DNA of 64,000 bases from Dioszegia crocea. Lineage: Eukaryota; Basidiomycota; Tremellomycetes; Tremellales; Bulleribasidiaceae. The notes under the pieces are model-generated. The model had not been told where the DNA came from, made no database searches, and saw only the letters and a list, made by a program, of their open reading frames with translations. Every line of letters starts with the position of its first letter. Position 1 is the first letter of the stretch. The stretch is taken from the NCBI GenBank assembly GCA_001600615.1, contig BCKK01000009.1, positions 967,213-1,031,212 of the forward strand, written 5' to 3'. Of this stretch, positions 18,624 through 30,929 are shown one piece after another. The translations under genes were made by a program, and so were the position numbers.

Positions 18624-20884
18624 ATGCCAGTAGCTACTCCTCGCCGCAACTTGGCAACGTCCAAACCCGTCCAAACGCTCTACGCAGGCCAGACGACAAT
18701 CCCTCACCTCCCCGTCCCAACCCTCGACTCAACATTTAACAAATACCTCGAAACTCTCTCCCCACTTCAGTCTAAAGAAGAGCACGAGACTTCTGCTAAG
18801 CTAGTCAAGAATTTCCTCTCTTCTCCTCTTTCGGAAAAGTTGCAAACGCGCCTGCAAGAACGAGCGGAAAAGAAGGATTCTTGGTTATCGGAATGGTGGA
18901 ATGATGCGGCGTATATGGGGTATAGAGGCCGGATTATTCCTAATGTCAACTACTTTTATACGCACAAGCAGGGACTTGGGAAGGGTGCGGGACAGGAGGA
19001 TAGGGCGGCGGAGTTAGTGAGGGGTGTTGTGGAGTTTAAGAAACTTGTTAACAGGTGAGTTTGGGTATGGGTGGAGCTGATGTTTAGTGAAGTGCTTGAA
19101 CCTGAGAAAGGGAAGAGCGGACCTTTGTGTATGGCTTCTTACAAGTATATGTAAGTCAAGTTGTCATCAATGACCCAAGTTGAGATGGAAGGGAAGAAGA
19201 ATTGGAAGCGTGGGGTCAGGCAGCTCGGGTTTATCCGTATTCAAGGGGTAGATGGGCCGAATGGGACGGGAGAGATTTTACAAACTTGTAAGGACAAAGA
19301 CTGACTCAACCTTCAGGTTCAACGCAGTCCGAGTTCCCACCTCACCCGCCGATATCCCCCTCGCCTACCCTCCAGGGGAGAACCACCACATTGTCGTTGT
19401 TCGCAATAACAGATATTTCAAAGTCGATACGCAAGGGCGGGGGAAGAAGGAGCTTGCGGAGGCGTTTAAGCAGGTTAAGGAGATGGCGGATGGGAAGGCA
19501 GGGCCTGGGGTGGGCGTTTTGACGGGTGATGATAGGGATGTTTGGGCAGAGGTGAGTTTGAAACACTGGCTGTGGTGTAGAGGAGAATATGGCATTGCTG
19601 TAGGAGGAAAGACTGGATCTGGGTCATAAAAGACGGGATCCACGTAGAATCTTGGCATGGGGATACATGCTGACTTCTAGGCCCGCCGGCACATCATGTC
19701 CATCTCCCCCTCCAACTCTGCCGCTATCCAAACAATCGAATCTGCCATCTTGCTCGTATGCCTCGATGGCGCCTCGCCCAAAAATGACGATGCGCGCGCC
19801 TGGTCATACTGGTCTGGCGGTCTGTCATCCTCGCCCAAGGGTCAAGGGTGGAATCGGTGGTTTGACAAACACGAGCTGATTGTTGATGAGGCCGGAGAGA
19901 CTGGTTTCAACGGAGAGCGTAAGTCTATCCTGACGGGACAAAGCTGATGACCAGACTCAATGCTCGACGGCACGCCCACTCTGCGTCTGAACGAATTCAT
20001 GCTGGCCGCTGTTGACGGTGGCAAGATCCCTCTTGAACTCCCCTCCAACGAAAAATCCTCATCGCCCATGCCCAAACCGGAAGAATTAGTCTTTGAGCTA
20101 GATCGGAAAGCTTCCGACGCGGTAGAAAAGAGCAGGAAAGGGTTTGAGGAGGAGATGGCTCTGCAACAACTGAAGGTGAGCCATGATCTTGCAGCGCTAA
20201 TGTCAGATGGTCAACTTCACTGGATATGGTAAAAACGCCATCAAGAAATACAAAGCCTCACCCGACGCCTGGGCCCAACTTGTCAAACAGCTCGCGTTCT
20301 ATCGCCAGAAGGGCCGTCCAGGAGTCACATACGAATCATGTCAAACCCGGAAATTCCTACTCGGCCGAACGGAAGTCATCAGGTCTTGCTCCCAGGAGGC
20401 TGTAGACTGGGTCAAGGCGATGCTCGATTCAGATGCTAGCGATGCCGACCGCGAAGAACTATTCAGGAAGGCCGTCACGAGGCATATCCAATATTCGACT
20501 TGGGCGGCAGATGCGCAAGGGGTGGATAGGCATATGTTTGGGTTGAAGAAGTTGGTTCAGAAGGGCGAGGATATGCCGGAGGTGTTCAAGGAGGAGATTC
20601 ACGGCAGGAGTAGTCATTGGGAGATGAGTACCAGTCAGCTCAGTAGTAAATGGCTCGATGGGTGGGGTTATGGAGAGGGTGAGTTGATTCGCTTGAGTAT
20701 CTGGAGTTTGCTGACAGTCCCAGTGGTCGATGATGGTTATGGTCTATCTTACGCCATTGGAGACGATTCGATAAGATGGTGTGTGACTACCAAGAATGGG
20801 GATGCGGAGGCGTTTGGGAAGGCGATTGAGGATGCAGCGGAGGAAGTGCGGGGGATGATGCAGCGGGCAGCGGAAAAGAAGTAG
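18624..20884 (+). CDS. carnitine O-acetyltransferase
   Basis: Transfers acetyl groups between CoA and carnitine, allowing acetyl units to cross membranes during growth on acetate, ethanol or fatty acids. 606 residues in seven exons; introns 19055..19087, 19151..19316, 19552..19680, 19919..19954, 20176..20206 (31 nt) and 20679..20723 keep frame. The choline/carnitine acyltransferase signatures are present: WWNDAAYMGYRG near the N-terminus, catalytic His323 in GEHSMLDG (split by the fourth intron), TYESCQTRKFLLGRTE for substrate binding, and the STSQ motif in WEMSTSQLSS. No peroxisomal SKL end is seen (it ends AAEKK) and no strong presequence is obvious, so a cytosolic or mitochondrion-associated enzyme like yeast Yat1/Yat2 is more likely than a peroxisomal Cat2 type. 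Convergent with the next gene. Confidence 0.95.
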
Positions 20885-21049
20885 AAGCGGAGAATCTATA
20901 GATGTGAATGATACATGTATTGGAAGGCGCCAAAAAGTTCCGATCCCTTGAATATCCTCACTCCCTTTTCATATTATGTTGAGCCTTCTTGCCCCCAATA
21001 TCTACGCCGATGTACTGATATCTTTCTATCTCATAGCCTCGCCCGACAA

Positions 21050-24000
21050 TCATCCTTTATTCCCCTGACTCCGCTTAGCCGCCTTGACCACCTTGGCTAT
21101 ATCTGCTCGGCGGTTGAAATCCATTAAAGCTGGACCCTCGAGCACCACGAACTGGGTCATGGCACCCGAGTTGTTATAGTCTTGCGCGGCAGGAGCGGGA
21201 TAATCGTAGTAGGTTGCAATGTTGGAGAGGAGGGGAATATGTACGGCGGGCGCCATTCGGAATGTCCGAGTGGTGGTGAGGCTCAGGTCGGTAACGCCTA
21301 ATGGCGAACAGTATGCCTTAGCAAAGCCAGCAATGGGTATGCATTTGGCGTTGAGACTATTTGGTTTATGGCGAGACCGATTGTCGAGGGTGTTCCGGCA
21401 TCCGAATTTGTGAAGGAGGCATTGGGTAAGACTGATGGGGAGGTGAATTGAATTCTGCGTGTCTCGGAGAGTGTGTCGGGGGTAGATCATTCCCGTAGCT
21501 ACTTGGGTCAGTACATCTCCAACTAGAATCGACATGGAAAACAAAGATGACAGAGAGAGGCTAGCGTGAAAGAAATGAGCCAAGAATCAAAGCTCACTTT
21601 GGCATATCCATAACTCAGCTTTGCCTGTTTTAGCTTGGGCGAGAGAAGCTGTTCAGTCAGCGTGCGGCCAAATTGAACAAAGCACTCCTACGCACAGGTG
21701 ATCGAGGATCTCATAGCGTCACTCATGAATACACCGCGGAGAGGGAGTGGAGCTGGGCCAAGTGGAGTATCATTATCTATCGCCATATCGAGCACGACTA
21801 GGCGAATCAAATCGGTGTAAACGCGGTACTCTATCCGCTGGATCCCGGATGAGTACTTGTTCTGGATGGCGGGGTTGGCGCCGTCCTTGGCTGTCCACTG
21901 ACCCGGATCTAGCTGTCAGCAGAGTGCTGATTAGGTGGACAAATTCACTCACGATACCAGTTTGGGTCCCTCGCCAGGCGCTTCGCGCGTAACTTCTCTG
22001 GTCCGCCATTTGCCCTCCACCTCACCCCGTCCTCCTTGATCTTTTTGGCGCGGACATCTGCAGGAATCTTAGACACTGGACTTCAGCTGCGAACCTATGA
22101 CATAAAACCAGACTCACTTGTATCTCTGAACTTAGCCGACCGCCTCTCCATAAACTCCACATACCCCTCTGGATCCGCCATTGCCATTTCTTTGCCTGAC
22201 ACATCAGCCTCCGCCAATCTCAAATCAGAAACTAGAACTTACGAGTCGCTGCGGCTTTAAGACCTCGTATCGACAGTTGTTGCTTGGTCTCTGCCTTGAT
22301 CAGCTAAGCCCGAATGTGGATGGAAGAACTTACGGGTCTGGTGTTGGACGATAGAATTACACCGGCCATGCAGCCGCGACAACCAAGATCGACCGATAGT
22401 ACCTGAGTCCCACTCCTTGACATCCTGGTCTGATAAACCCATCCGTACCATGTATATCCGATAGGGGATGGGGAGGTTTTCGAAAGTCACGGCATGGGCC
22501 ATTCTTGCCTCACCCTCCAAACCCAAAGCCACATCACCGACGTTCAAGCTGCTGAGCCACATCGTGAGGCCATTAAAGCCCTCACCAATGTTTTTGCCAC
22601 CGCCTGATGGAATGAGGAGAGCGGAGAATTGCCCCCAGGCATATTCAGAGGGTTTATTCAGGCAGAGAAGGGAATGGGATAACATGACATAGTCCTTAAA
22701 TCAGCCCAGCGCCAAACGCAAACTCACCATGCCAATCCCGCGGATCAAATCTAGGATACTCCGCTCTCCCTTTTTGTACTTTGAGAACGAGCCATGTGTG
22801 ATGAACACATGGACGTGGCGGAGAAGACCTTCCTTGTTAAAGATGGCCACGGCTGAGATTATGCCGACGGGGGGAAGGTCCAGATCTTCGAGATCGGGAA
22901 GAGGAATAAAGAGGTCGAAGTGATGGACCTGGGAAGAGTGGAGCTCGGAGTAGATGTGTAGGGCTTGGGCTTTGGGTAAGCCTCCCTGAGACACGATAAG
23001 TTTGGCGGAGGAGAGATCGAGTAGATGTTTGGCGTCGAAGTCTCGAGCCATTTCGATGAACAGAGCGTTGAGGGCGATTTGCTCGGCAGTGCCGAAACTC
23101 TTGCCCTTGAAGAATTCATTGGAGAATGCCATGTAGTCCACTTTGAAGATGGGCAAACAGAGGTGATCGACTGTAGGCATCCTGTACCACGCGCAGTCCC
23201 GGACGAAAGACTGGCATCAGCTTTGCAAAGCGCAGACTTACCCATCGACCATGTGCATCTGTACGGTAGCCCAGTATGCAGAGAGCATTCGTGGTGAATA
23301 AAGATCGCTCCAATACGAAATTACCCAGCAGTTGACCGAGATGCCCTGTAGGCCATGCCAGCCGTAGGTGGCCTGGCGCCAATGGAGATCCAGACATCCT
23401 GACGTCAGCCAAGGCCAAATTTGAAACTTACAGAGCTACCCCGTCCCATCTCAATCCCCGCTTCTTGACTTCCGCCTCCATCTTCACCAAAAACCCATAG
23501 ACCTCCAAGGTCGCAAGCAGAAACTCTTCCTCGCTCAAATCCTCCTTCTTCACCTTCACCTCTCTACGCCATTTCTTTATGTCGGCAGCGTCGAGATTGT
23601 TGACACCGAGAAGATCGGCGGAAAGGTTGAGTAAGAAATCGGGGACGACAATATGTAAATGGTCTATCGTCAGCCAAATCAAATCAGAACTTACCTCGAA
23701 TTTGTCGATGGATATTGGCGTGAAAGTCTTTCTTGGGCTTGAAAGATCCATAGTCCTCCTCCTCCTCATCAACTGCCTCGCCAAAGATCTGACTGATAAT
23801 CTCCTCGACCAACTCCACCTCGAGCTTCTCAATCATGGCGTCATCATTATTCAACTCCATAATCTCATCCTCTGTCGTTAGGACTTCCGCCATTTGCACA
23901 GGTTCCTCTTGACTCAAGGTAACACCTCTCATCTTGTCCGACAACTCCGATGTATCGGTATCGCCACCCGAGGAAATGTGAGATGTGGGACGGCGACCGC

Positions 24001-24608
24001 TCAAAGCTTGGAGTCGAGAGACGGGACGAGGTGGCGCAGATCCATATTGAGACTGCATGGAAGCCTCGCTATGGGCGGGGGAGTAGGCTCGGGGGGTTTT
24101 AGCGATTCGAATGGAGTTGGGTGTGGGAGGGTCTCGTTTAATGCTTATAGAGGGGATAGGGGTGGAGGGTCGGGGTGGGGGGATTGATGAAGCCATGGAC
24201 TTTACGCTGGCCAGGAAGGATTTGGCTGAGCTTTTCGGTTTGACCGTTTTGGCGAATGAGGGGAGAGTAGGTAGGGAAGCCTTGGTTTGGAGTGGGGCGG
24301 CCGGATTGGAGGAAATGGCTGGGGTGGAGACCTTTCTCGAGGGTTGTGGGTCGCCGATGGAGGATTTAGGAGCTGGGGCTGATGAGAATGAGGTGAAGAA
24401 GTTGTGCATCGGTTTTGAGCTAGGTGCGTTGATTGTGGATGGGCCAGGAGTCGAGTTGGAACCGAAAAAGCTCTGATCGCGTCAGCCAAATTTGAGATGA
24501 GCTCACCTTCTTTATAGCTTCTCCAATTCTGCCCTTGGCTTTCCGCTGCTCCTCCTTCTTTTCCAACTTCTTCTCCAACTTCTGCTGGTCCGTTTGCTTG
24601 GGTGGCAT
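21050..24608 (-). CDS. unrecognised 1026-residue protein, 12 exons
   Basis: I do not recognise this protein. Eleven introns (24473..24506, 23664..23694, 23399..23431, 23211..23241, 22695..22727, 22291..22333, 22196..22242, 22058..22117, 21909..21952, 21649..21695, 21523..21597) join into one frame of 1027 codons. The N-terminus MPPKQTDQQKLEKKLEKKEE is a short charged helix. Residues about 35-280 are Ser/Pro/Lys rich and then acidic. From about 290 the protein is globular, with hydrophobic strands such as HLHIVVPDFLLNL, HHFDLFIPLPDLEDLDLPP and RHVHVFITHGSF. No catalytic signature or membrane segment stands out, and no transposon domain is evident. The CDS ends 165 bp from the carnitine acetyltransferase stop. 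Confidence is high for the gene, nil for function. Confidence 0.85.
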
Positions 24609-25726
24609 TTTGGAGATTGTGTCGGATGGATGAAGTTGACGTCTCTATCCCAAAATTTTCCCCCCGATGCGCTCTTCAGGCACGCGCCCGAGAAGCTGAA
24701 ACGGGTGTGTGTGTTTGGGCGGAGATGCGATTTGATCCGATCATCCAAGGCGCATGCCTTTGTGGACTCTAAATGGCGCTAGAGCTCCGGAAGCGAGCAG
24801 TGGGCGGAGATGATGGGATTGGTGTCCGCTCGAGAGGACGGGTTTGAAACGAGGGTGTCGTCTATCCCATCAGTTTCTTCGACAATCTTCATTTCTCGAT
24901 TGCTCACTCTTGCTCACTCTTGGATCTTTATTCTCGCCAGATGTGGCCATTCCTTCAGCTCTCCTACTCCAGCGCCATTCCAGCTTCAGCCAACCCAGCC
25001 CCCACTCCATACAGCGGAAATTCCTTCAACTCTCAACGCCATTTACGCCAAGCCTCCTCCTTCCAACCAGTGATTCCAGACCTTCCCATCGCCAAAGTGC
25101 CTTCTCAAGGTTGCGCTCGAGGCCATCTCAGCCGGGAGCTAGCAGCTATAGCAGATTGCTCTACACATAGGGGCGGAGGTCGAAAATAAGCATAGCGAGG
25201 ATGCGGAGCAACGAGATGAGCTCGACCGGGCCTGGAAGAGTGGCGAGCCAAGCCCAAGGAGCAAAGGCTGTGTTCTGAGATAGCTGCGGGGATATAGGAC
25301 TCGATTAGCATTCGTATCGCTTAGATAGGTGTAATGTAAAGTGCAACTAGGGTACATGCGCACCTGGACCAAAGGGTCAAAGCTAACGCATTGACCTCGC
25401 ACAGCGGCGATCGCCGGGTCAAGGAATGAGGAGCGCGCCAAATCTCCCCGTTCTTTTTGAGAGTTGAGATGCTTTTCATCTCACCTCAATCTTCCACAAG
25501 GAGCCATGTTGCCAAGTTATGCTATGCCCCTTGTCGCGGCTTCGATACTCTCAAGACAAATTAGCCAGGCAGACATCGCCACTCGTCCGCCAGAGACCTC
25601 GTACATTGGCCCATTCGCCCTGAATCACCCTGAAACGTATGGCTCCCCGCAACCGCCTGAGGAACATCTTTCAGTGAACGGCACAGTAATCTCTACTTCA
25701 TCTTCGCCTCACTCAACCTCCACACG
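24609..25726. other. divergent intergenic region
   Basis: Separates the 12-exon gene (minus) from the hydrolase gene (plus). No gene is supported. A short TG run lies at about 24704-24713. An upstream open frame from 25464 or 25506 ends with a TGA at 25728-25730 that overlaps the hydrolase start ATG. Confidence 0.5.
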
Positions 25727-28231
25727 ATGATGTCTAGATTTATCGCCCAGCGGACGCAAGTTCGGTGTGCGACTATAGGCTGCGCCTTAGTAGTCTCCAC
25801 CAGTTTTACAACTGCACTTGTCCTCTCTCCCACTCTTCTCGGTAAGTCTCCATGCCCCACCTTGGTCGATGCTAATTCTCAGTCCCTTTTCTTGGCCTCA
25901 TCACTCTACCTCTTCTGCTTGCCTGCCTAGCTGGTAAGTCCACCATACATCCTCGCTGATCGTAGTCCTCCTCTATGCCATCCCGTCTCTCATCTATCTC
26001 CTCCTAGCGCAAACGGACGCGCCACGACACACAGGCCTCCTCTTCCTCCCCCTGAATCCAGGTACGTATCCCTCATAGCCGATCTAACCCTAGTTCGCAA
26101 CATCGGCATCATCCGAGGAGTCATAGCGTACATTCGTCTGTGCGGTGAACTCCTCCCTGCGCTGATATGGAACACGGCCCGGTACTTGATTCTGGAACGG
26201 ATCATAGCCAAAGCGGGGGATTTCAGCGGGAACGACGTCGGAGAGTTGTGGGAGGGCTTTGCAGTGTAGGTCCTTTCAGGCGATAAAGCTTATGGTAGAT
26301 TTGGAATCATCTACGCACCCGGTCTTAAGCTCGACATATACCTACCCCCACCCACAACACTACCCTTCGCTCGGCCCCGCGCGCCGGACATAGACAAGGG
26401 CTCGAGCGCAGAAGCTGATACTGAGGGTGCCCTCTCCCCTTCGCCAGTCAGGGGCAAACCGGTCATTGTCTTCATATATGATGTGGGAATGATGGGACCT
26501 ATCCGACCGAGAAGGTGGAGGTTTGCATCACTGGGGGCGAAGCTAGCGGCGATGGGTTACGGTACGTCAGCTACCCTATACCCAAATAATAGGGGCTCTA
26601 GCTGATTCTCAGTATTGGTCATACCAGATATTGGCACATATCCACCTACAGACGCGAGAGGGATGGTTATGGACCTAAGGCGAGCGCTTCGATGGGTTAA
26701 GGATCATATCCGGTAAGTCTAGCTAGACTTTCAGCTTCGTGGTCCGCAATGAAAAGAGCTAACACCTTTAGAACCCATAACGGAGACCCAACTCAAATCC
26801 ATATCCTCTCGCACGGCCTCGGCGCTCATTTATCCCTCTACACAATCGCCCAACAAAACATCATTACCTCTCTACGCAAGCGTGACCTCCGCCGTTCCAA
26901 GCTTAGCAATCAATTGCGCGTCGACCGAGATGATTGGGATTCTTTTTCTTACTTCTCGCCCGAGGCACCTATGCAGGGTATGGTCTCTGGTTCAGGATCG
27001 AGCACTTCTACGCCGAGAAAGGGGAGAGGTACGGCTAAGGGCAAAGGGAAAGAGAAGGGGAAGGCGCGACTTGTACCTGGCACGGGGCTTTCAAGGGGTA
27101 GTGGTGGATATGGTGTCTCGCCTGGACCGGCGGTCAGAGCGGAGATTGAAGGTGATGAGGCAGAGGATGGATTAAGGGAGATGGGGATATATGGGGAAGA
27201 GATTGAAGTACCCATTGTGAAAGGGGTGATACTGTGAGTTAAGGTCTTGTCTGAGAGTTGTGGAACTGGAACACTAGACCTAAGCTGACTCTATAGTCTC
27301 GCTCCTGTAACGGACGTCATCAAGCAAATCAAACATGAATCCACCTCATACCTTGAGCATATCTCACCTTTACGTCGAATCCTTGGTCCGACTCAGAAGA
27401 TGTGTATGCGGCACTCGTTAGGCCATTTACTATTTGCCGGAAAGGGAGTTTTGGATCCTAGACGAATGCCAAAAGTGATGATTATCCACGGGTGAGTTTT
27501 TTGTGCTACGCCCCTTCCCCGACCTTCGTACCTCCCACATCCCGCTTTGGCCAAGATAGCATACCTCCCACAACGTCTACTTTGGCCAAGATGGCACACC
27601 TCCCACATCCCGGTTTGGCCAAATGGCACACCTCCCACATCGTCCGGTTTAGGCAAGACGGCACAATCTCCCACATCGTGTCTAGCCAAAATGGCACAAC
27701 CTACCGTACCGTACTTGAGCATCTGCTTGGATTTAAAAGCTGACACCCCAGTGCACAAGACACAATCACACCCCTCGATCACGCGCATTGGCTGCATGAA
27801 CTCCTTCATGGCTTGGATGTTAATACGGTGTTTAGGCCATATAGGAACATGACGCATTGGGGTGGGGTGGAGGGTTTGATGCTGGGGTCTAAAGGGGAAT
27901 ATACAGATTGGCTTGAGAAGGATAGTAAGTTTGATTCGGGACCGTCTATCCTCCCCCATCCGTCCTCGCCCCTGTCCACCCTCGCCCTCTTTCGCTAGCT
28001 CTTGTCAGTTATAAGGGGCTATATCATTTCTCCTAAAGCGATGTGTAGAACAAAGCTGATTCCGCAGTCAAAGCTTTCATCCAGACAGGTAATCCTTGAC
28101 TTACCATCATTGTCCCCTTTCTCCCTATCTTTCGGGTATCGCCTATAGCCGTTTTCCAGTATGAAACTCGTTTAGGCCTCCCCAATCTGAGCTCCACGAA
28201 AAAGTCATACGACGCGCAACAGCATAGCTGA
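25727..28231 (+). CDS. membrane-anchored alpha/beta-hydrolase-fold protein, probable pseudoenzyme
   Basis: 576 residues, 11 exons; introns 25842..25882, 25934..25965, 26062..26093, 26266..26298, 26562..26612, 26713..26771, 27234..27296, 27492..27751, 27925..28067 and 28089..28148. Hydrophobic segments at about 15-75 suggest a membrane anchor. The core VIPDIGTYPPTDARG, DMVMDL-type helix and GDPTQIHILSHGLGAHL resembles the isoprenylcysteine methylesterase and carboxylesterase branch. In that branch the nucleophile elbow reads GHSAGAH; here it reads SHGLGAH, so Gly281 stands where Ser is expected. The oxyanion HGG is also replaced (FIYDVGMMG). The acid and base positions look kept (Asp488 in HGAQDTITP, His520 in MTHWGG). 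Residues about 320-400 are a Lys/Gly-rich insert. Loss of catalysis is inferred from this alignment by eye. Confidence 0.85.
27530..27698 (+). repeat. intronic minisatellite, about 5 copies of 32-35 bp
   Basis: Repeat units begin at about 27530, 27563, 27598, 27630 and 27665, with a decayed sixth at 27699. The core of each unit reads ACCTCCCACATC, then TTTGGCCAAGATGGCAC, with a few changes per copy. The array fills most of a 260-nt intron of the hydrolase gene, where most other introns are 32-63 nt, so expansion of the repeat explains the long intron. Confidence 0.85.
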
Positions 28232-28653
28232 AAGGGTGATTAAGGGATTAGGTGAAAGGAAGGATCAAAGCTAGGGGCGCGGTCGAGAGTTTACTGGAAG
28301 TATCTGCCTGCCGACTCGACTTTCTGCCTCTTTACCCTTCTGCAACTCATATCTCACATCTCAAATCTTACCCATCATCACCCATACTCCCCTCACTTCC
28401 CAGCCATCCACATCCCAAATCTGACCTCGCACCTATCACATCTCTCATCACCCGTACTGCCCCTGAGCTTAACCCCCGCTACTGCCTGAAAATCTAAACA
28501 GCTGACAAGCTCGATCATCGCTTGTCTCACTACCTCCCAACTCTCATAAGTCTCACATTCCTCCGAACTCTCACTCTCAAACCGCTCCCATCCCCTAAAC
28601 AGCTATCCCGCTCTGAAGACTTGACTCCCCTCTTGCTCGATCCGCGCCTCTGA
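28232..28653. other. intergenic, CT-rich promoter
   Basis: No gene seen. The plus strand is rich in CATCTCACAT-like CT/CA tracts leading up to the ATG at 28654. Confidence 0.5.
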
Positions 28654-30929
28654 ATGCCACCTCGTACACCCAAGAGTAAGTCCCTTTCCTCAAACACAGA
28701 ACTTCAACTGACTGTGACAGGAAACGGCGGCTACGGTCAATCTCGAAATCAGCGCAATCGCAGATCTAGTGAGTACCTTCACTCCGGTATGACCTTAGCT
28801 GATCAGTAGGTAATACCCGTATCTCCCAACCTAGACGCAGCGAACCTTATGAAGATGACTACCGATCCCCATCTCCCAGATTTCCTCAATCTGATCATTA
28901 CTCAACTTCAAGGAGTAATCGCCCTTTACCACCCCGGTCCCGCCATACTGAATCCACAGACGACGAGGACGACGAAGAAGACGATGACGACGATGATAGC
29001 TGGGAAGACGGTATAGCTCCCCGGGGGTATCGTCCGGCCAGTCGCGATACACAAAGCACCAGCCGCGATACGAATATCCCTCGGATTGTCATTCCTGAAG
29101 AATTCCGATTGCGGCCATCCAGCGATGAGTCTGAGGATGAGGCTTATGAGTCTGATATTCGGCCTGGGCGTCGATCTCTCTATGACGACGAAGATGACGA
29201 TGACCCACCCAGACGCAGTAAAACCTCAAGTGATGGCTCTCTACCCCGACGCAGAGTTGACTCATCCGAAGACGAGGGTTACGTCTCTGAGTCCAGGCGC
29301 AAAAGGAAACCCCGAAGATCCAAACATCGCAGATCTGTCAGCCTTTCCGACTCTGACCTCTCACCCACTTCCGGCGCATCCCTCGCACATACCCAAGGTC
29401 AAGATACAAGACCTACCGAAGAAGCCAATGAGGTTTGGGACGACAACTGGGACGACAACAATCGGATATCCAAGAATACAGCTCGGAAGCGGCGAAAGCG
29501 ACACACCAAGAAGCGATTCCAACCTTCCATGGCGGATATGCACCCTACGGTCTCTACCGATCCAACATCCGTCATACGCGAGATCGACACTGAGGCTATG
29601 CGCCTAGCTGGTAAGACTGCACCTGACGACAACATCTATGCCCCCTTCTCCAAAGACAAGAAGAAACTTCGGGTGGCTTACGCGCCACATGATTGGTCTG
29701 AGAATTACTGGAAGACTAAGGAGGTACCTGAAGGGAAAGACAAGGAGAAGGCGTGGTGTGCTCAGAATCTACCAAGCTTTGATGGGGTTGTGACTAAAAC
29801 GGCACTTGGGATCTTGCGAGAGAGTCAGGTGTCACTCATCCCTGATGATCTGACGGAGGATGAAGAGACGTGGGTCAAGACGCGAACGAAGCTGTTGCAA
29901 AAAGCTACGGCGTACCAGCAGCAGAAGAAACCAATGACGAAAGAGATGAAGGCAATCATCAAGGAGGCGGACACGCTACATGCTCCAACAACAGTTAATA
30001 CCATGTCGACCAACTACGAGATGATGCACAAGCATCTGTGGGAGGAGGATAAGTGGGGAAGGAAAATCACTATGAACCCTACTTCCACAGACAAGGTCAA
30101 CGCCGTGATGGAAACTCTCACCGCTGAGGATCAGAAGGAACTTCGGAAAGAATTGAGATTGTTCAAAAAGGCGGGTTTGATCAGGCAAGAACATCTACAA
30201 GATGAGGGGTATATGATGCTTCAAAATCACGGTACCTTGTCTTGGATGGCGGCTGATAAGTATACAAAAAACGATCATGCGGCCGATATCCTCTCAATGT
30301 TCTTGGATGGCAAGACTGTCATTTGTACAGACGACGAGTCGCGCCGAAAGTATCTCGACACGGGGGAAGGTATCGATCCGCCCAAATCTCAAAATTGGCG
30401 AGAATTCCTCTTGGCCACAACGCACGGTGATGACAATCGAGACTACAAGACCGACAAATACATGCCGAGCAAAGTTGTCGACGATGCCACAGCATTGGAC
30501 CAACGCGAACTTGTCCTCAGTGGGTATGACGACATTTGCGATCAAATTGAAGACATGTTGATCAATCCGGGTGGGAAAGTTAGTCGACCGGAGTATAGCA
30601 GAGGGTTCGTGTTGGGTCAAAAGAGGGATAAGAAATGGAAGGTCTTTGAGAGCGAGTTGGAAGCGGCCAAGAAATACGAAGATCCAAGGTATCAAAACGC
30701 TTACTCTGAACAAGCCATCAAATCTCTCGCCAGGGCAAATAAAAAGATTGACAGGTTGTCATTCTACGATGCTGAAGAGTGGGCCGAACTTTACCCTACT
30801 ACCAGCAAGTACAAGACGTACAATGACGCCGTCAAGGCGGGTGGGGAGTCGCTGGGACGGACATGGTGGCATGAGTACAACATGGCGCCGAATATGGGTG
30901 ACACCTTGGTGCACTACAAGCATCTATAG
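28654..30929 (+). CDS. unrecognised protein, first of a duplicated pair
   Basis: 730 residues in three exons; introns 28676..28720 and 28769..28806 both interrupt codons after base 1. Residues about 1-190 are disordered: Arg/Ser stretches, a run of Asp/Glu near 75, repeated SSDGS and SSEDEGYVSES-like units, then a basic block ending RKRRKRHTKKR. The C-terminal 500 residues are charged but look folded, with KKLRVAYAPHDWSENYWKTK, a conserved GKTVICTDDESRRKYLDTG segment and a YPTTSKYKTY motif near the end. The gene at 31610 is a diverged copy with the same intron phases. I recognise no family. The basic block suggests nuclear or nucleic-acid association, by inference only. Confidence 0.82.

Noticed and set aside
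27393..27959. Open frames on both strands across the intronic repeat with repeated Cys/Gly or His/Pro units
   Set aside because: They arise from the minisatellite. The hydrolase reading frame needs this stretch removed to keep the HGAQD motif intact.
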